Shown in pieces: positions 20,819 to 31,904 of a stretch of DNA of 64,000 nucleotides. Numbering within the stretch: position 1 is the first letter of the stretch; each line of letters opens with the position of its first letter. The position numbers were made by a program, and so were the translations under genes. Below the pieces are notes generated by a model. That model searched no databases. It was given only the letters and a program-made list of their open reading frames with translations, and was not told where the DNA came from. This DNA is from Aphanomyces cochlioides (lineage: Eukaryota > Oomycota > Saprolegniomycetes > Saprolegniales > Verrucalvaceae), in NCBI GenBank assembly GCA_019828595.1, contig JAHQRK010000005.1:2356001-2420000 (forward strand), written 5' to 3'.

Positions 20819-22094
20819 TCACAACACACCGAGCGACCTTGACTGCGGCGTGACGGACGCATTTGAGGATTCAACCGCTTCGTGTTTGGTGCGATGGAAG
20901 GACCAGTAGAAGAGAATGATGCTGCAATACTATATGGAGTGTGAGACGATCATGGAAGGGTCAGACAGGTTTTACCTGGACAATGCACATGTATGGAACT
21001 TGGAATGGAAACGACTTGGACGTGCAATCGCCGTTTGTGTCTGTCGCGCAAAGGAACTCGGCATGGAGATGGCAGCCATCTCGGACGAACTGTACCAAAC
21101 GCCAGATCTATGCCACAATGGTTGAGGTTCAAGGGTGAAGGGGGCATTTACGTGAAGAGCCATGACGACAATAGAAACGAGCTCGACCGAAACGACAACC
21201 ATCAGCAGGCGGAAGTTTGCAGCTTTGGGGGTCTTGTCCAACATGGCAATGTCAACTTCAGAAGAAATTGAGTTTTGGACAGCCATGTCAGACTGTGGTT
21301 TGGCGGCAGCTCGTCGAATAAAGGCAATTTCAGCTGCTCGGTCGTTCACGCGGCGGATCCAAAGCAAACGACGATAGATGAGCAAACCGAAGTACAAGGC
21401 AGTGGTTGAGAGGATAAAGAGGAGAAGTGGAGCCATGGTGAACTGCATCAGAATATGCCAAGAATAATAAATGTTGCGGGGATCATGGAGAAGGTATGCT
21501 GGCCGAACCACGACAAAAACAAACCACGACAGGAACAGCGCCAGACCCATGAATCCACGAATATAGTGCTCCGAAATAGTCAAGTCAGCAGGATTGACGA
21601 CTAATCGGGCATAGAAAGCCCCATACAGAACACTACAGGGCGAATAGTAAAACAATTCTCGTCACAATGGAACGTACATGACACTATAGATACACGCAGA
21701 GCAGATATCCGCAAAAAGACCGCTCACCACAGGGCTGTAGATAAACTCATGGGACTGCGGGTCTGGCGATCTCGCAACAAACGTGAGCGAAGCCACCATC
21801 ATGAGCCGAAACGACCATCTCTGAATAAATGAACCTACAGTTAGACTTAGTCAACATCGACCTTGACTGCACCATACCGCGTGTTCGATGAATAATGTAC
21901 AACTTGCGCGCACACGCGAGAAAAGCCAAGAGACCCAAAACCAAACATGAGATACGATAGACCTTGTTCGCTGTGCGATGCAGCGATGCAAACGTGTTGG
22001 CATCAGATGTGATACACAAGCCGTGCTTCATGATGATCCCATAACAGCATATCGTCTTTTGCGAGCCCTTCACGTAGCACTCGCCGGCAGTCAT
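20819..22094 (-). CDS. Seven-helix membrane protein A (receptor-like, unclassified family)
   Basis: Five exons (22094-21878, 21834-21678, 21632-21152, 21107-20976, 20929-20819) encode 365 residues. A Cys-rich N-terminus (CYVKGSQKTICCYG) precedes seven predicted hydrophobic helices, beginning with RISCLVLGLLAFLACARKLY and closing with IVQYCSIILFYWSFHRTK. The second half has WHILMQFTMAPLLLFILSTT and ALYFGLLIYRR. The order suggests an extracellular N-terminus and cytoplasmic tail, as in G-protein-coupled receptors, but I do not recognise a named family. Intron phases 1, 2, 0, 0 are identical in the two paralogues at 54186-55578 and 56884-58282. Confidence 0.8.
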
Positions 22095-22854
22095 GAAGGA
22101 GCAGCAGCCGGTAGGAATAGCGTGGTCGAAAATGAGATACTGACAGTGTGTGTGTGAGTCTCTTTGATAAAATCTAACATTTCAACGATTGGCTGAATAT
22201 ATAATAATTTTATCCAATGAAATTATTCATTTCAAAATATGAAAATAACTATTTCAAAAATGTATGCATATTCTATTAAGTATTTTGAATAAAATAAATA
22301 TTTATAGTACAAAATATAGTGTTTTTGACACGTGTTGAGAAATTATCATGAAAGTGTCCAACGGAGTTGAGAGTCGGGTGAACGACAAGAAATGGGTTCG
22401 TCTCTCAATGTGATTCTTGCTATCATCTTGATGTTGAATGTCCGTTGAAATGGACAGAGAGGTCAGAGGAGCGAGAGGCGCTTGGGTTTAGAGCCTCCTA
22501 GGCTTGTGGCTTACGTTGTTTACGTGCAGACGACCCATGTTTCCCATATTCCGCGAGAAGTGTGGCAAACTTTTTGGTACCCATCATACCGTATGAACAA
22601 ACAGACAGTCGCAATGGGCGACGAATCCAGGAGGATGGAATGCCGACGGCATTTGACATGATGACCTAGACCAAGCCATCTGGGGTTGACTGGTGCTCCC
22701 TCAAGTTACAACGTTAGCTTCGCATTGTGGCAGGGAGTTCGCCATCGAATGTTGTAAAGATTGAGAGCGATATGTATTAATCGACAGGCTGTAGTCGTCA
22801 GATCAGTCCATCTCGCAGCGACATGCTGCAATCTGATATGGAGCGAGGCGTGGC
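22095..22854. other. Intergenic with CCAAT words near the seven-helix gene start
   Basis: CGATTGGCTGAAT at 22186-22198 and ATCCAATG near 22213 lie about 90-125 bp upstream of the start at 22094. The rest (to the stop of the acetyltransferase gene) shows no gene. Confidence 0.45.
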
Positions 22855-24864
22855 TTACAACTTGGATGCAAGCTTGAGCTTCTTCTCGGCTTCGAAAATT
22901 TGACGCATCTCCAAGAGGCTTTCTTCCAGCAAGTGGCCAAACGCACGCGAAGTTGACAATGGGAATGTCTTGCGGCATGCAATATTGAAATGGACAGAGT
23001 TCTTCTTGATGCTGTAAGCAATGCCCACTCCATCAGGAACGACTTCGCCCCATCCCCAACCATCAAACAATTCATGCGTCAAATGGCTCGTTGAGATCTA
23101 GTACGTAACACTCAGCGTGGACGGAACGTGCACCCAAGGATTTATCACCTGCCAGTATTTGGATCGAGCAAAGACAGGGTCGTCAAAGATGGCCGCGGAC
23201 TCACCAGGTTCCATTAACATACGAAGACCCATGAAATGGCGGTCTACGCCTTTAGACTGAGCAGCGACTTTCATGTACTTGACATGGCTGTTGCATGCTT
23301 CCCGACAGAGTTGTGCCTACTCTCCAAGTTTAAGGTTTGTGCTATGTAAGACGATCCGCTGACCTTACGATCCAATTGCTCAATTGGAGCCGTCGTGACC
23401 ATGGCATCAGCGAACGCCTTGCTAGCAATCGAGCAGCTACGTGTGCATTCTGTTCGTCCATGCAGAAAGATGCGAGTTTGAGAGGCTTCATACGTTGCGA
23501 CTTGCTTGCCCCAATGCTTTCTTGCCTGCAATGGTGTGATGCACTCCGACACAATGAAAGCTTACCGCCAGCTGGATAGCCATTTGGACAAAAGCATCAG
23601 GACTGCACTGGAATGTCTTCATGAGCTCATTGCCGTAACCAAAGAAAGACTCGACATGAAGTTCATGATCCACCACCGTTTGATCAAATGTTCTCTCGGC
23701 TGCTGCAATGGCACGAAGTGTTGGAGCGGTGATGCGAAATGGAAGTGGAGACACTGCTGGGAGACGAGATTGAAGCACAGTATGAGGCACCGTCAAGTCA
23801 CCAAGGTCAATCGTTTGTTTCTGCAGGCCCGTCAGGATGTAGTCGGCATACACTGACATGGCCATGCCGTCCAACATGGAATGTTCAGCCAAAATGCCTG
23901 CCTTCCCGTTCGCAAAGACAATTAATTGAACGCATTTGTCGTAGAAGCGATTGCGACCATTTCCATGCCACAAAGCTTGAGCCACTTCCGTGCGAGAGGT
24001 TGGGGATTCATCGTCGAGGCACAAGATCAAGACCGCAGATTCAATTTCACGCAACGTGGATTCGTTGCCGTCGGCTAGAAGTTGTGTTCGTGCATCGGCC
24101 CACGCGTCACGATCTTCAGACGAGAGCACACCAATAGAAGATTCCTTGCCACCAGCGATGTCGAGGATATTCGTGAGCACAGTGGTCCACTCCAGGAAAG
24201 ACAACGGCTTTGCGCCTTGGTGGACTTTGAAGAACTTGTTGTTTCGCATAACGACAATATGGTGGTTCTGGGTGGGGTCATAGATGCGATACGAGTCAGC
24301 ATCACGGCGCGGAATGCGGCAGGAATTGAACATGTACTTGTAAGCCGTCGAGCAGATCGGAGTCTTGTTCTTGCCAAGAGTTTCCGGAGGTCTTGTGCCA
24401 CTTGCAACTTGATTGCGGAATTCCATCGACGCAACAAGCAAAGATGCAGCACGGCCAACTTGAGAACGCTGGGGTAGATGGAACGCATCGCTGAAGTGAA
24501 AGAAATAGCTCACGTTGAAGACGACAGGGTCACGAACATGAAGATATCCAAGCGTATTCCACCATTCGACCAAGTACGACGAGTTTGGTCGAGAGACAGC
24601 ACGTGATTCGAGGCGTTTCTGTAATGTAGGACCAAGAGGGCCGCGTAGGAAATCTGCCACCGCTTGCTGCGTGTTTTTAAACTCGGCGTCAGTTGTCAAC
24701 GGACGGACCGTTTGCAAGTAGAGTGGGCAGGTGTCGGCCAACTTTGGCACAGGAAGAGTGGGCAATGACTTTTGGTGCAGGTACAAAGGTTGAGTTGGGA
24801 CTTCCAAGTCTTCTTCTTGGCGATAATCGCCCCAGCATTCACGGAATCCATTCGGGTATGCCAT
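22855..24864 (-). CDS. Peroxisomal carnitine O-acetyltransferase
   Basis: Four exons (24864-23566, 23525-23364, 23316-23149, 23097-22855) encode 623 residues, the usual length. The choline/carnitine acyltransferase family moves acetyl groups between CoA and carnitine. Visible features are the N-terminal WWNTLGYLHVRDPVVFNVSY, the catalytic histidine (residue 328) in AEHSMLDGMAM, KQVATYEASQTRIFLHGRT and the C-terminal CoA-side VDRHFMGLR. The protein ends in LKLASKL, a canonical PTS1 signal, placing it in peroxisomes, where it would export acetyl units from beta-oxidation. All introns are 38-51 bp. A broken cop­y lies at 18880-19640. Confidence 0.94.
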
Positions 24865-25539
24865 ACTTGTTGACTTGACACTGCAGATCTCAGAATGATC
24901 CTCACCTCGTGCAGTTTTTGTATTGGCACCGTCATAACTTATCTATTGCTTGAATTCATATGTCATCGTCACAACCAAGTTTCGGAGGAACTATCATGAC
25001 GCTTGTATTTCAGGCATGCTTGAGAGTCATGCTGCAGTGAGACTTTGCAGTTAAAAGGGTAAATGGATACAAGAGTCAAGTGCTTGCGCGCTCACTAGAT
25101 TTTCATCGGCTCAGCTTGGTCTGTCGAGACGAGATGCTTACTGTTGAAGTAATCCTTCAGTCTATGTTGTAATTGGCCCATCCAGCATTGACATTTGGCA
25201 TTGAGGTTGCTTTGTCAGCAAATGATTTGCACAAACTTACTCGAAGATTATCCATCGACGTCAAACTTCATCTTCAAGGGAAGTCAACCAAATTGGTAGG
25301 ACGCCAACAATATCTTGGGCATGTTCCTCGAAGCTGCTGGCATGAGGGAGAGTTGCGATTGCCATGTACGTACATATAGAACGAACTGTACCAGAGTGCG
25401 ATTGTTTACAAGATGATCTCGGGGGTATTCAACCTTTGCAATCATGTCAGTGCTGTCCACGAAGTGATTTTTGTCAAATCGGAGCTGCTTCTTGCCCCAA
25501 TTCGATATATGAACTCAAAGCGAAAAACAGATCGACAAC
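24865..25539. other. Intergenic, unresolved coding fragments
   Basis: A plus-strand open stretch at 25173-25379 (ALTFGIEVALSANDLHKLTR) looks weakly coding but begins with an uncertain start and has no recognised relative. No splice model could be fixed. Confidence 0.3.
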
Positions 25540-28362
25540 CTAGAAGATGCTGTCGTCTTCATTACGTTTGAACTTTTTCCATTTCGACGTGAACGAGCTT
25601 TGTGATGAGTCAAAGGCTCGATCAGTGACAGTCTGATTGGATGCATCAACTACATAAGAAGGCTTTCGTACTTGGCTCCGATGGGCTTCGATTGCTTGGC
25701 TCCAACGATTATTTCCTTGGGTCAAGCTTATGGTAGTTCTCTACAAAAACGTTTAATCGACGAATGTGAATACACAGACAATTTCAGTGTGTCGTGGTTG
25801 TCTTGAATCTGGGTAGTTTTCGTTCGAAGTAGAGTAATTACTTGGTTTAGAGGCAAATTCAGAGAGCGACAATTGCGACAGAATGACCTCTTCATGTTGA
25901 TAGTACTCGGTCATGGGATCGAAAGCAAAGTTTTTATGAAGGACTGATTCGTATCCAAGCATCGAGTCTGCAGATTTCGAAGTTTCTGTGATGTAAATGG
26001 CTACAACTGCATCCTACTTGAATTTGAGGTCAAGATCATTTGTAAAATACTTTACTTGAACGTTGACTTCGGTTCGGCACATTAATTTGGCATGTGCCTA
26101 GCAGTGAATTTTGGGCAAGAATGGATGAGAGAGCATACTTGAGATATACGCGTCAAGCTTTCCAAAAGACGAATCGTGGTTCTTGCAGCATTTCTCATGT
26201 CCGAGGACCTCTAATGCATGGTTAGCAAACGATGTGAAAATTGCCCCACCTGCATTTGATAATACCGTTGCAAAATCGTCATTGCTGTCCGCGAGAGACG
26301 AGGTTGGAAGGTTTCCTGTAATATATAAATTCATTTTTCAATGGAATCATGCCTTGACGTAGCAAAAATAGGCTTGTAATTTGGCAACAGACCATCCACC
26401 CTTGTCGCTTCGCCCTACAATTTGACATTACCTTTTGGGCAGCCTTGACAGCTTACTATCCGCGTCGACGGCAACGTCAACCAATTCCTTTGTTGCGGCT
26501 TGATCCAAAATGAAAGTTGACACGCGGTGATCCCACTACAGGCCAGGTATGTTATTCCCAACAAAGATGATGCAAACCTCTTTCTCAACTGTATCCAACA
26601 AAACCAAAATTATATCAAAACGACTATCTTCAATTGAGAACATCAACTTTCGACACAACTACCTCAGTAGAGGGCTTGCAATCGCGGTATTCACTGATAC
26701 GTCAGCGTTGGGATCATACCTGTCACGATTAAAGGAGTAGTGATAGAATAATTTACCGGCCTTTCGGGTTTGTCACTGCAAATACTGTTGTCCTTGTATT
26801 CAGCTGACACACTAAACCTGCTTTTGCAACACTCAGAGTTTGCTGTTCCATGGCCTCATGAATGGATGCACGGTCGTTTGACGAAATACTGCTGAACTCG
26901 TCAATGCAACAAACCCCTCTACGAAAAACATAAACAAGTAATAGGAATTGGGAGATACCTGTCGGCAAGAACAAGTGCTCCTGCTTCAAGCATCCATTCA
27001 CCACCATCCTTAACAGCCGTGCAAGTAAGTCCTGCACTAAACCAATTTGAATTTAAAGACAACGACATAGTGTAAACCTTGTTGTCCCAATTCCTGTAGT
27101 CAAAACAGAGCGAGGGCTTAATTCAGCCGTAAATCGTAAGAATTGTGATTTTCCTAGAGGTGGTTACTTGTGCATAGCATCGAGAGGTACCTGTGCCAGG
27201 GTCCCCAATGAGTAACATGTGCGAATCACCTCTGGTTTTCATCCCAGTCTCATCTACATAAGAGCATCCTCCAATGACGGTCAACGCTACAGCAAGCTTC
27301 ACCTAATGATTTCATGCTAAGTTCTCGGCGAGTAGGAATTAACTGACTATAAACAAGCCGTAAACTTGTGGGCATATGCTTGAGAGTATAATGTTGCGTC
27401 CTTCAAGTGGTGCATCCTTGTGTTGTTGCCAAAATTGTTCAAATTCACGCTTCAAGTCGTCTGTCACCAAAGCTCTTACTGTGCCGTTAATATTTTTCAA
27501 TCGAATACTGCTGGCTTGAATAACTGTTTCCTAAGTAACAAAATGATACTCTCTCCATTGAATCATTCCATACCAGATCACATCGAACATCTTTGATGCA
27601 GGGTTTCCAGCACTTAATCAACGTTCCCACAACTACAACGTCGTCGCCAGCTTTGACACTGTCAACCAGTGATCCTTTCATGTATTTCGTTAGCTGTTGA
27701 TGAGCTTGGTGCATACCTTGCAAAATGACCATGATTGACCGAGGAATCGAGCCGACACCAAGCTTGGAAACTTGCTCTTGCAATTTAATCGTCTAGGCCT
27801 TTGTCAAGCTTCACTTAAGATATGCAGGCAAACTTGATAATCGACGCATTTCTTGCCTCCTTTGATTTCTTTGATGTTTGTAGACTTACATGCACCTCTT
27901 GAAATGCATGCTCGCTACAACAGGCCGTTATCATTAAAATTTCTACTAGGTATCACAGCTTACTGGAATGACCATACGATGTTGCTCTTCCGGCTTAGAC
28001 TGAACTTCCCAGGTGGTGGTGCATTTTGCACATTCAAATTGGCGGACCTTTTCGAGCATCCGCGTAATACCGATTCGAACCACAGTACCCTCAATACCCA
28101 TCAAGCCTACGTCCTCCTTGCTTCTTAGTGCACTCACACGTTTTTTCAAGCACGGTGGCACGTTTATCAACTGCAGTTGTGCCGACGACTCTCCAAGAGC
28201 TTCTTCTAGAACCGGCAAGCACATAGTTGGATTTTGGATCAAGAGCGTGCCAAACTGAGGGCAACGACTTAGCAAGACCTGCACATCAACTTCTGGCCCA
28301 GGATAGATCTCAAAGTACGAAGCAAGTGCCGACTTGTACTGGGAAAGGCCGCCTGTCTCCAT
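25540..28362 (-). CDS. MCM9-type replicative helicase paralogue
   Basis: About 18 exons run from the ATG at 28362 to the stop at 25540, with very short introns. Recognisable MCM blocks, in order: N-terminal domain ([19 protein letters not shown]), a Cys-containing zinc element (FECAKC ... GACK), [17 protein letters not shown], the Walker A GDPGTGKSQF (its own intron after GTG), [18 protein letters not shown], Walker [24 protein letters not shown], the arginine-finger region [13 protein letters not shown], and the C-terminal helical part [14 protein letters not shown]. The wording of Walker B and [20 protein letters not shown] is MCM9, not MCM2-7. MCM9 works with MCM8 in homologous recombination repair. 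The C-terminal tail is far shorter than in vertebrate MCM9. Confidence 0.92.
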
Positions 28363-28398
28363 CCTCTTGATTGTTTGCGCGCGTTTTGAATAATGACA

Positions 28399-28450
28399 AT
28401 CCGGATAAAAATATTATCCGGAGTGGTTTTGGTCGAAATGTTCCGGATAA
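28399..28450. promoter_or_regulatory. Three CCGGATA words in a divergent promoter
   Basis: ATCCGGATAA (28399-28408), TTATCCGGA (28414-28422) and TTCCGGATAA (28441-28450) lie between the starts of MCM9 (28362, minus) and the potassium channel (28506, plus), only 143 bp apart. A shared control element is likely. Confidence 0.65.
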
Positions 28451-28505
28451 TTTTCATTGCCCGAACAAAAGGACAACCTCCCAACAAGCCTGCCGAAGAG
28501 GCGTC

Positions 28506-30232
28506 ATGATGGAGCCTTCTGTGGATATGAGCCCGTCGAAGGGCAGACGAGAGGCATTGAAACGCAGGGAATCGGATAAGTTCATGGAGCAGTTGCAGTC
28601 ACCATCGGTTCGCAAGCTTTTCTCCGAGAACAAGACAGTTCAAAGTCTGCAAGTGATCCACAATTTAAAGCTCGTACGTCATGCTCTAGATCGCTCGTAC
28701 ATGTATGCCAATATCTCTGGATTAGGAATATCGCAATCGAAAGTGGCTCGAAGTTGCGTCTTTTTTTGTCGGACTCGTTGGAATCCTCTTGATGCTCGCC
28801 GACAACGAAGTTGTAATGAGAGCGCAAGTTCCATCGACACGCTTGTCAGAAGGCTTGAAAGCGGCAGTCTCAGCTACGACAGCGATACTCCTCGCCATTC
28901 TAGTCTTTCGATACAATTCCCACACCAACATTTACAAAATGCAAAATATCCTCCCCCCATCAGCGACCTTCCTCTCCGTCAACTGGCCCCAGCTCTTACT
29001 TGAATTGATCATCTGTGGCTTCCACGTTCCACCAGGCTTTTCAGGAACTCTTCCCGTGCTCCAATTTCGCCATGTTATGAACCGAACGGTGGCGGATGAA
29101 CGGCATTTATGCGTGCATCCCAAGGGCCTCTTGACGAAAATTCAAGACAATACATGTTACCTCAGCTACAGCTACTTTTACGATGTCTTTGGTAGGCCTT
29201 CGACTACAAATCTTCAACACTCTATGCGATTTAGGTGTTATTATGGTGCTTCGCTTATATTTGTTTGGACGCTACATGCGTAGCTCGTCACCATTGTACT
29301 CCCAATGGGCTGCTTTCATCGGTATATCATCAATGTCGGAGATAAGCTGATTTCACCTCAGGGACCATGAAAAATGTGAATGCCATGAGTCCATTTTTCC
29401 ATTTCAAAGCAATATTCAGTACTCAACCAGCTCGCCTTGTGGTACGTTTGACGTGGAGATCTCCTCATTATCTAATCCTCAAACAGGCACCTCTTCTCAC
29501 CTTTGTTGTCTTCTTTACTGCAGCTGTACTTCGCATTTTGGAAGTGTAAGTGTTGACCAAACAGACTTTATGATCAACCTAAATACCTAGACCCGCGCAA
29601 CCATTGCTTCTCAACTACTGGACTGCTGTTTGGATGACCACAGCTTCAATTGTACATTTCCCTTGCATCTTGAAGTTCTAAGAAGGCGTTGTAGACATCT
29701 GTCGGCTATGGCGACTACGCGCCTGTGACGTATGCCGGTCGTGGATTTTTGACTTTCAGTGGCATTTTGGGTGGATTGCTCATCCTATCTCTTGTTCAGT
29801 CCATCTTTTTCAGCTCCTTGGAGCTCACTGAGAACGAAACCCGGGTGAAATACATCATTGACAAGACGCGTTGGGACAAGCAACGACGTGAAGCTGCTGC
29901 TCGACTGCTCCAGACACAATATCGCCTTCGACAAGTGCGCAAAGAAGGCAAGAAGACTGAGAACCTCGAGCGACAACTTTATGAGTACAGAGCTTGCCAC
30001 TCATTGCAATCATTGATGATTTGACCGTAGGCGCATGGATGAAATGCACAAATTTGTCCGTGGCGAGCCAAACATAGAACGCAGCTTTGAAGAAGAAATG
30101 GATATACATCTTGGCGCGCTCATGCGTGAAATGGACGAGTTGAAGCGCCAAGAAGATGCGATTCTCCAACGCATTGAGGCAAAGACTCGCCGTTTGAACG
30201 AGCGATGCGATACTCTTGTTCAGTCCATCTAA
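28506..30232 (+). CDS. SK-type calcium-activated potassium channel
   Basis: Eight exons (28506-28673, 28726-29191, 29235-29321, 29362-29441, 29487-29545, 29591-29651, 29695-29984, 30031-30232) encode 470 residues. S1 starts with RNRKWLEVASFFVGLVGILL; S2-S4 follow, S4 being poorly charged (VIMVLRLYLFGRYMRS) as in SK channels. The pore has YWTAVWMTTAS and the selectivity filter TSVGYGDYAP at about residues 308-317. S6 is followed by a basic amphipathic segment (WDKQRREAAARLLQ, YRLRQVRKEGK) in the place of the calmodulin-binding domain, then a C-terminal coiled coil. It would carry potassium current gated by calcium-calmodulin. Confidence 0.92.
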
Positions 30233-30465
30233 TACCTTGCAATTTCATTCTTGTTTTCTCATTCTTCATTACTTTCAATGCCTCATGGTCTTATCCAGTT
30301 GGTCGCGTTGCCAAATATTGTTAAGTCTACGAAGAAATCTCTTGATGGTCGGAGACAACATTGACAAGCCAAAAGAAAACGGCACCAGGTCATTCTCTAT
30401 CACTTCAACGACTTTGAGGATTTCTTCTGCATTTCTTCATTTTGCAACTCCCTTGCCACTACGAA

Positions 30466-30815
30466 ATGACTCCAAAAGATCCGATCAAGATGCACCCCTC
30501 GCTCCGCATTCAGACTCCGACGAAGCAGGACAAGTGCATGAAGTGGGCACTTTGGACGAATCGTTTAGCTATCTTCATCTGTCTTCTTCTAGCGGGTAAG
30601 CTCGCTTGATTCGATTGTAATGATGACATGACATAGCAGTGGCTGCTGTAGCTTGTGCGATGACGTTGTTGCTCATGCCCATGAGCACCCGCACTCCAGT
30701 GCCAACGACGACGATGCCAAAAACGATTGTGCCGCAATCCATAACGTTGCAAACCAAGGCGCCTCGCCCACCACTTGTGGCGTACAATTTACGCAAGGAT
30801 CCATTGACGAAATGA
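30466..30815 (+). CDS. Small single-pass membrane protein
   Basis: Exons 30466-30595 and 30637-30815 join across a 41-bp intron into 102 residues. A basic N-terminal half precedes one hydrophobic helix (RLAIFICLLLA, then AVAAVACAMTLLLM), which is interrupted by the intron, and a Thr/Pro-rich tail. It follows the potassium channel in the same direction by 230 bp. No family was recognised; a type II or tail-oriented membrane topology is inferred from the charge distribution. Confidence 0.6.
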
Positions 30816-30855
30816 AGCTAGTCATGACTGCATAATGCGCAAATGCACAAGTATA

Positions 30856-31224
30856 TCATGATGATGATCTTGGCCAGTAGAGCATGATGAGCACGCCAGC
30901 AAACGCAATCGCAGTACCAACCCAATCACCAACATCAGGTTGCTTGCCATCAATCGCCCATCCCCATAAGAGACTAAGGAGGATGAAATAACCACCGTAG
31001 ACGGCAAATAGTCGACCGAATTCAATCTGTTGGAGAGTTTGCGACCATCCATAAGCAACCAATGCAATTGAGCCCAGAATCGCATACATGATGTACTTGG
31101 CCGACGAGCGATCGTCTTGCTTCATATATATCCACACACCATAGCCACCGCCAATTTCCAGGACGCCAGCCAGCAAAAAGAGCAGCGTCTCGCGCACGAC
31201 TGGATGCATCGTCATTGGTGTCAT
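30856..31224 (-). CDS. UPF0060 (YnfA-type) small membrane protein
   Basis: 122 residues from the ATG at 31224, no intron. Four hydrophobic helices of the UPF0060 family are visible: VRETLLFLLAGVLEIGGGYG, AKYIMYAILGSIALVAYGW, RLFAVYGGYFILLSLLWGW and VGDWVGTAIAFAGVLIMLYW. The family is widespread in bacteria and related in fold to small multidrug-resistance transporters; the substrate is unknown. Its intronless structure and bacterial-type sequence in an intron-rich region are compatible with lateral acquisition. It is convergent with the preceding small membrane-protein gene. Confidence 0.9.
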   Translation of the reverse strand: MTPMTMHPVVRETLLFLLAGVLEIGGGYGVWIYMKQDDRSSAKYIMYAILGSIALVAYGWSQTLQQIEFGRLFAVYGGYFILLSLLWGWAIDGKQPDVGDWVGTAIAFAGVLIMLYWPRSSS

Positions 31225-31850
31225 CGACTCTGCCAGCGCATGTTATCCGGTACTTTCGGTTATATTGTTACTACAGTATAGGTTTTAATAACCTCTGAAG
31301 CAACAACACTTCTTGGCAGACCCTGGGAAAAATTGATTCTATTTATTGACTTGTGATTGGAATTTGCAAGGCATTGATGCCTTGCTCAATAGTTTTATCC
31401 AATCAGAAACTATTCAATATATGATTGGATGGAACCATGGGCCTCGCACTTTTCTCGCTTGGACACCCGAACGAGAGCATGCCAACGCTGAAGCTAATGA
31501 ACTTCACGATGGACGAAGGGTAAGACGGTCGTGCTGGTGTGAAGCCTACGTACGTACTTAATCTTATCGAGCTAATAGGAATGTTGAAGAAGCACATACT
31601 CGAGTCCACTGGCGCTATCAAGGACAAGTGTGAATACATGGTTATGGGTGGTAGCATCAAGAATCACGCAGAGTCGGCTTTCTAGCTACAAACAACTACT
31701 CTAGCTAGAAAGCAACAATGTATGATGGCGTATCAAACAATCTACTCATCGAGGACACTAGAGCATCCATCAAAGAAAGATGACGTCCAGTATGCCGTGT
31801 TGCTCAACTATGCATCGAGATGGCAACACGCTTTGATTTTGCGTAAGAGA
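31225..31850. other. Intergenic; promoter words upstream of the UPF0060 gene
   Basis: TTATCCGG (31243-31250), a half of the palindrome seen elsewhere, lies 19 bp upstream of the UPF0060 start. TCCAATCAG and TGATTGG occur at 31398-31428. No gene is recognised in the remaining sequence. Confidence 0.45.
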
Positions 31851-31904
31851 AACAATGAATCGACTCTACATAGACATTATAGAAGCTAGTTATATGCAAT
31901 TTGG

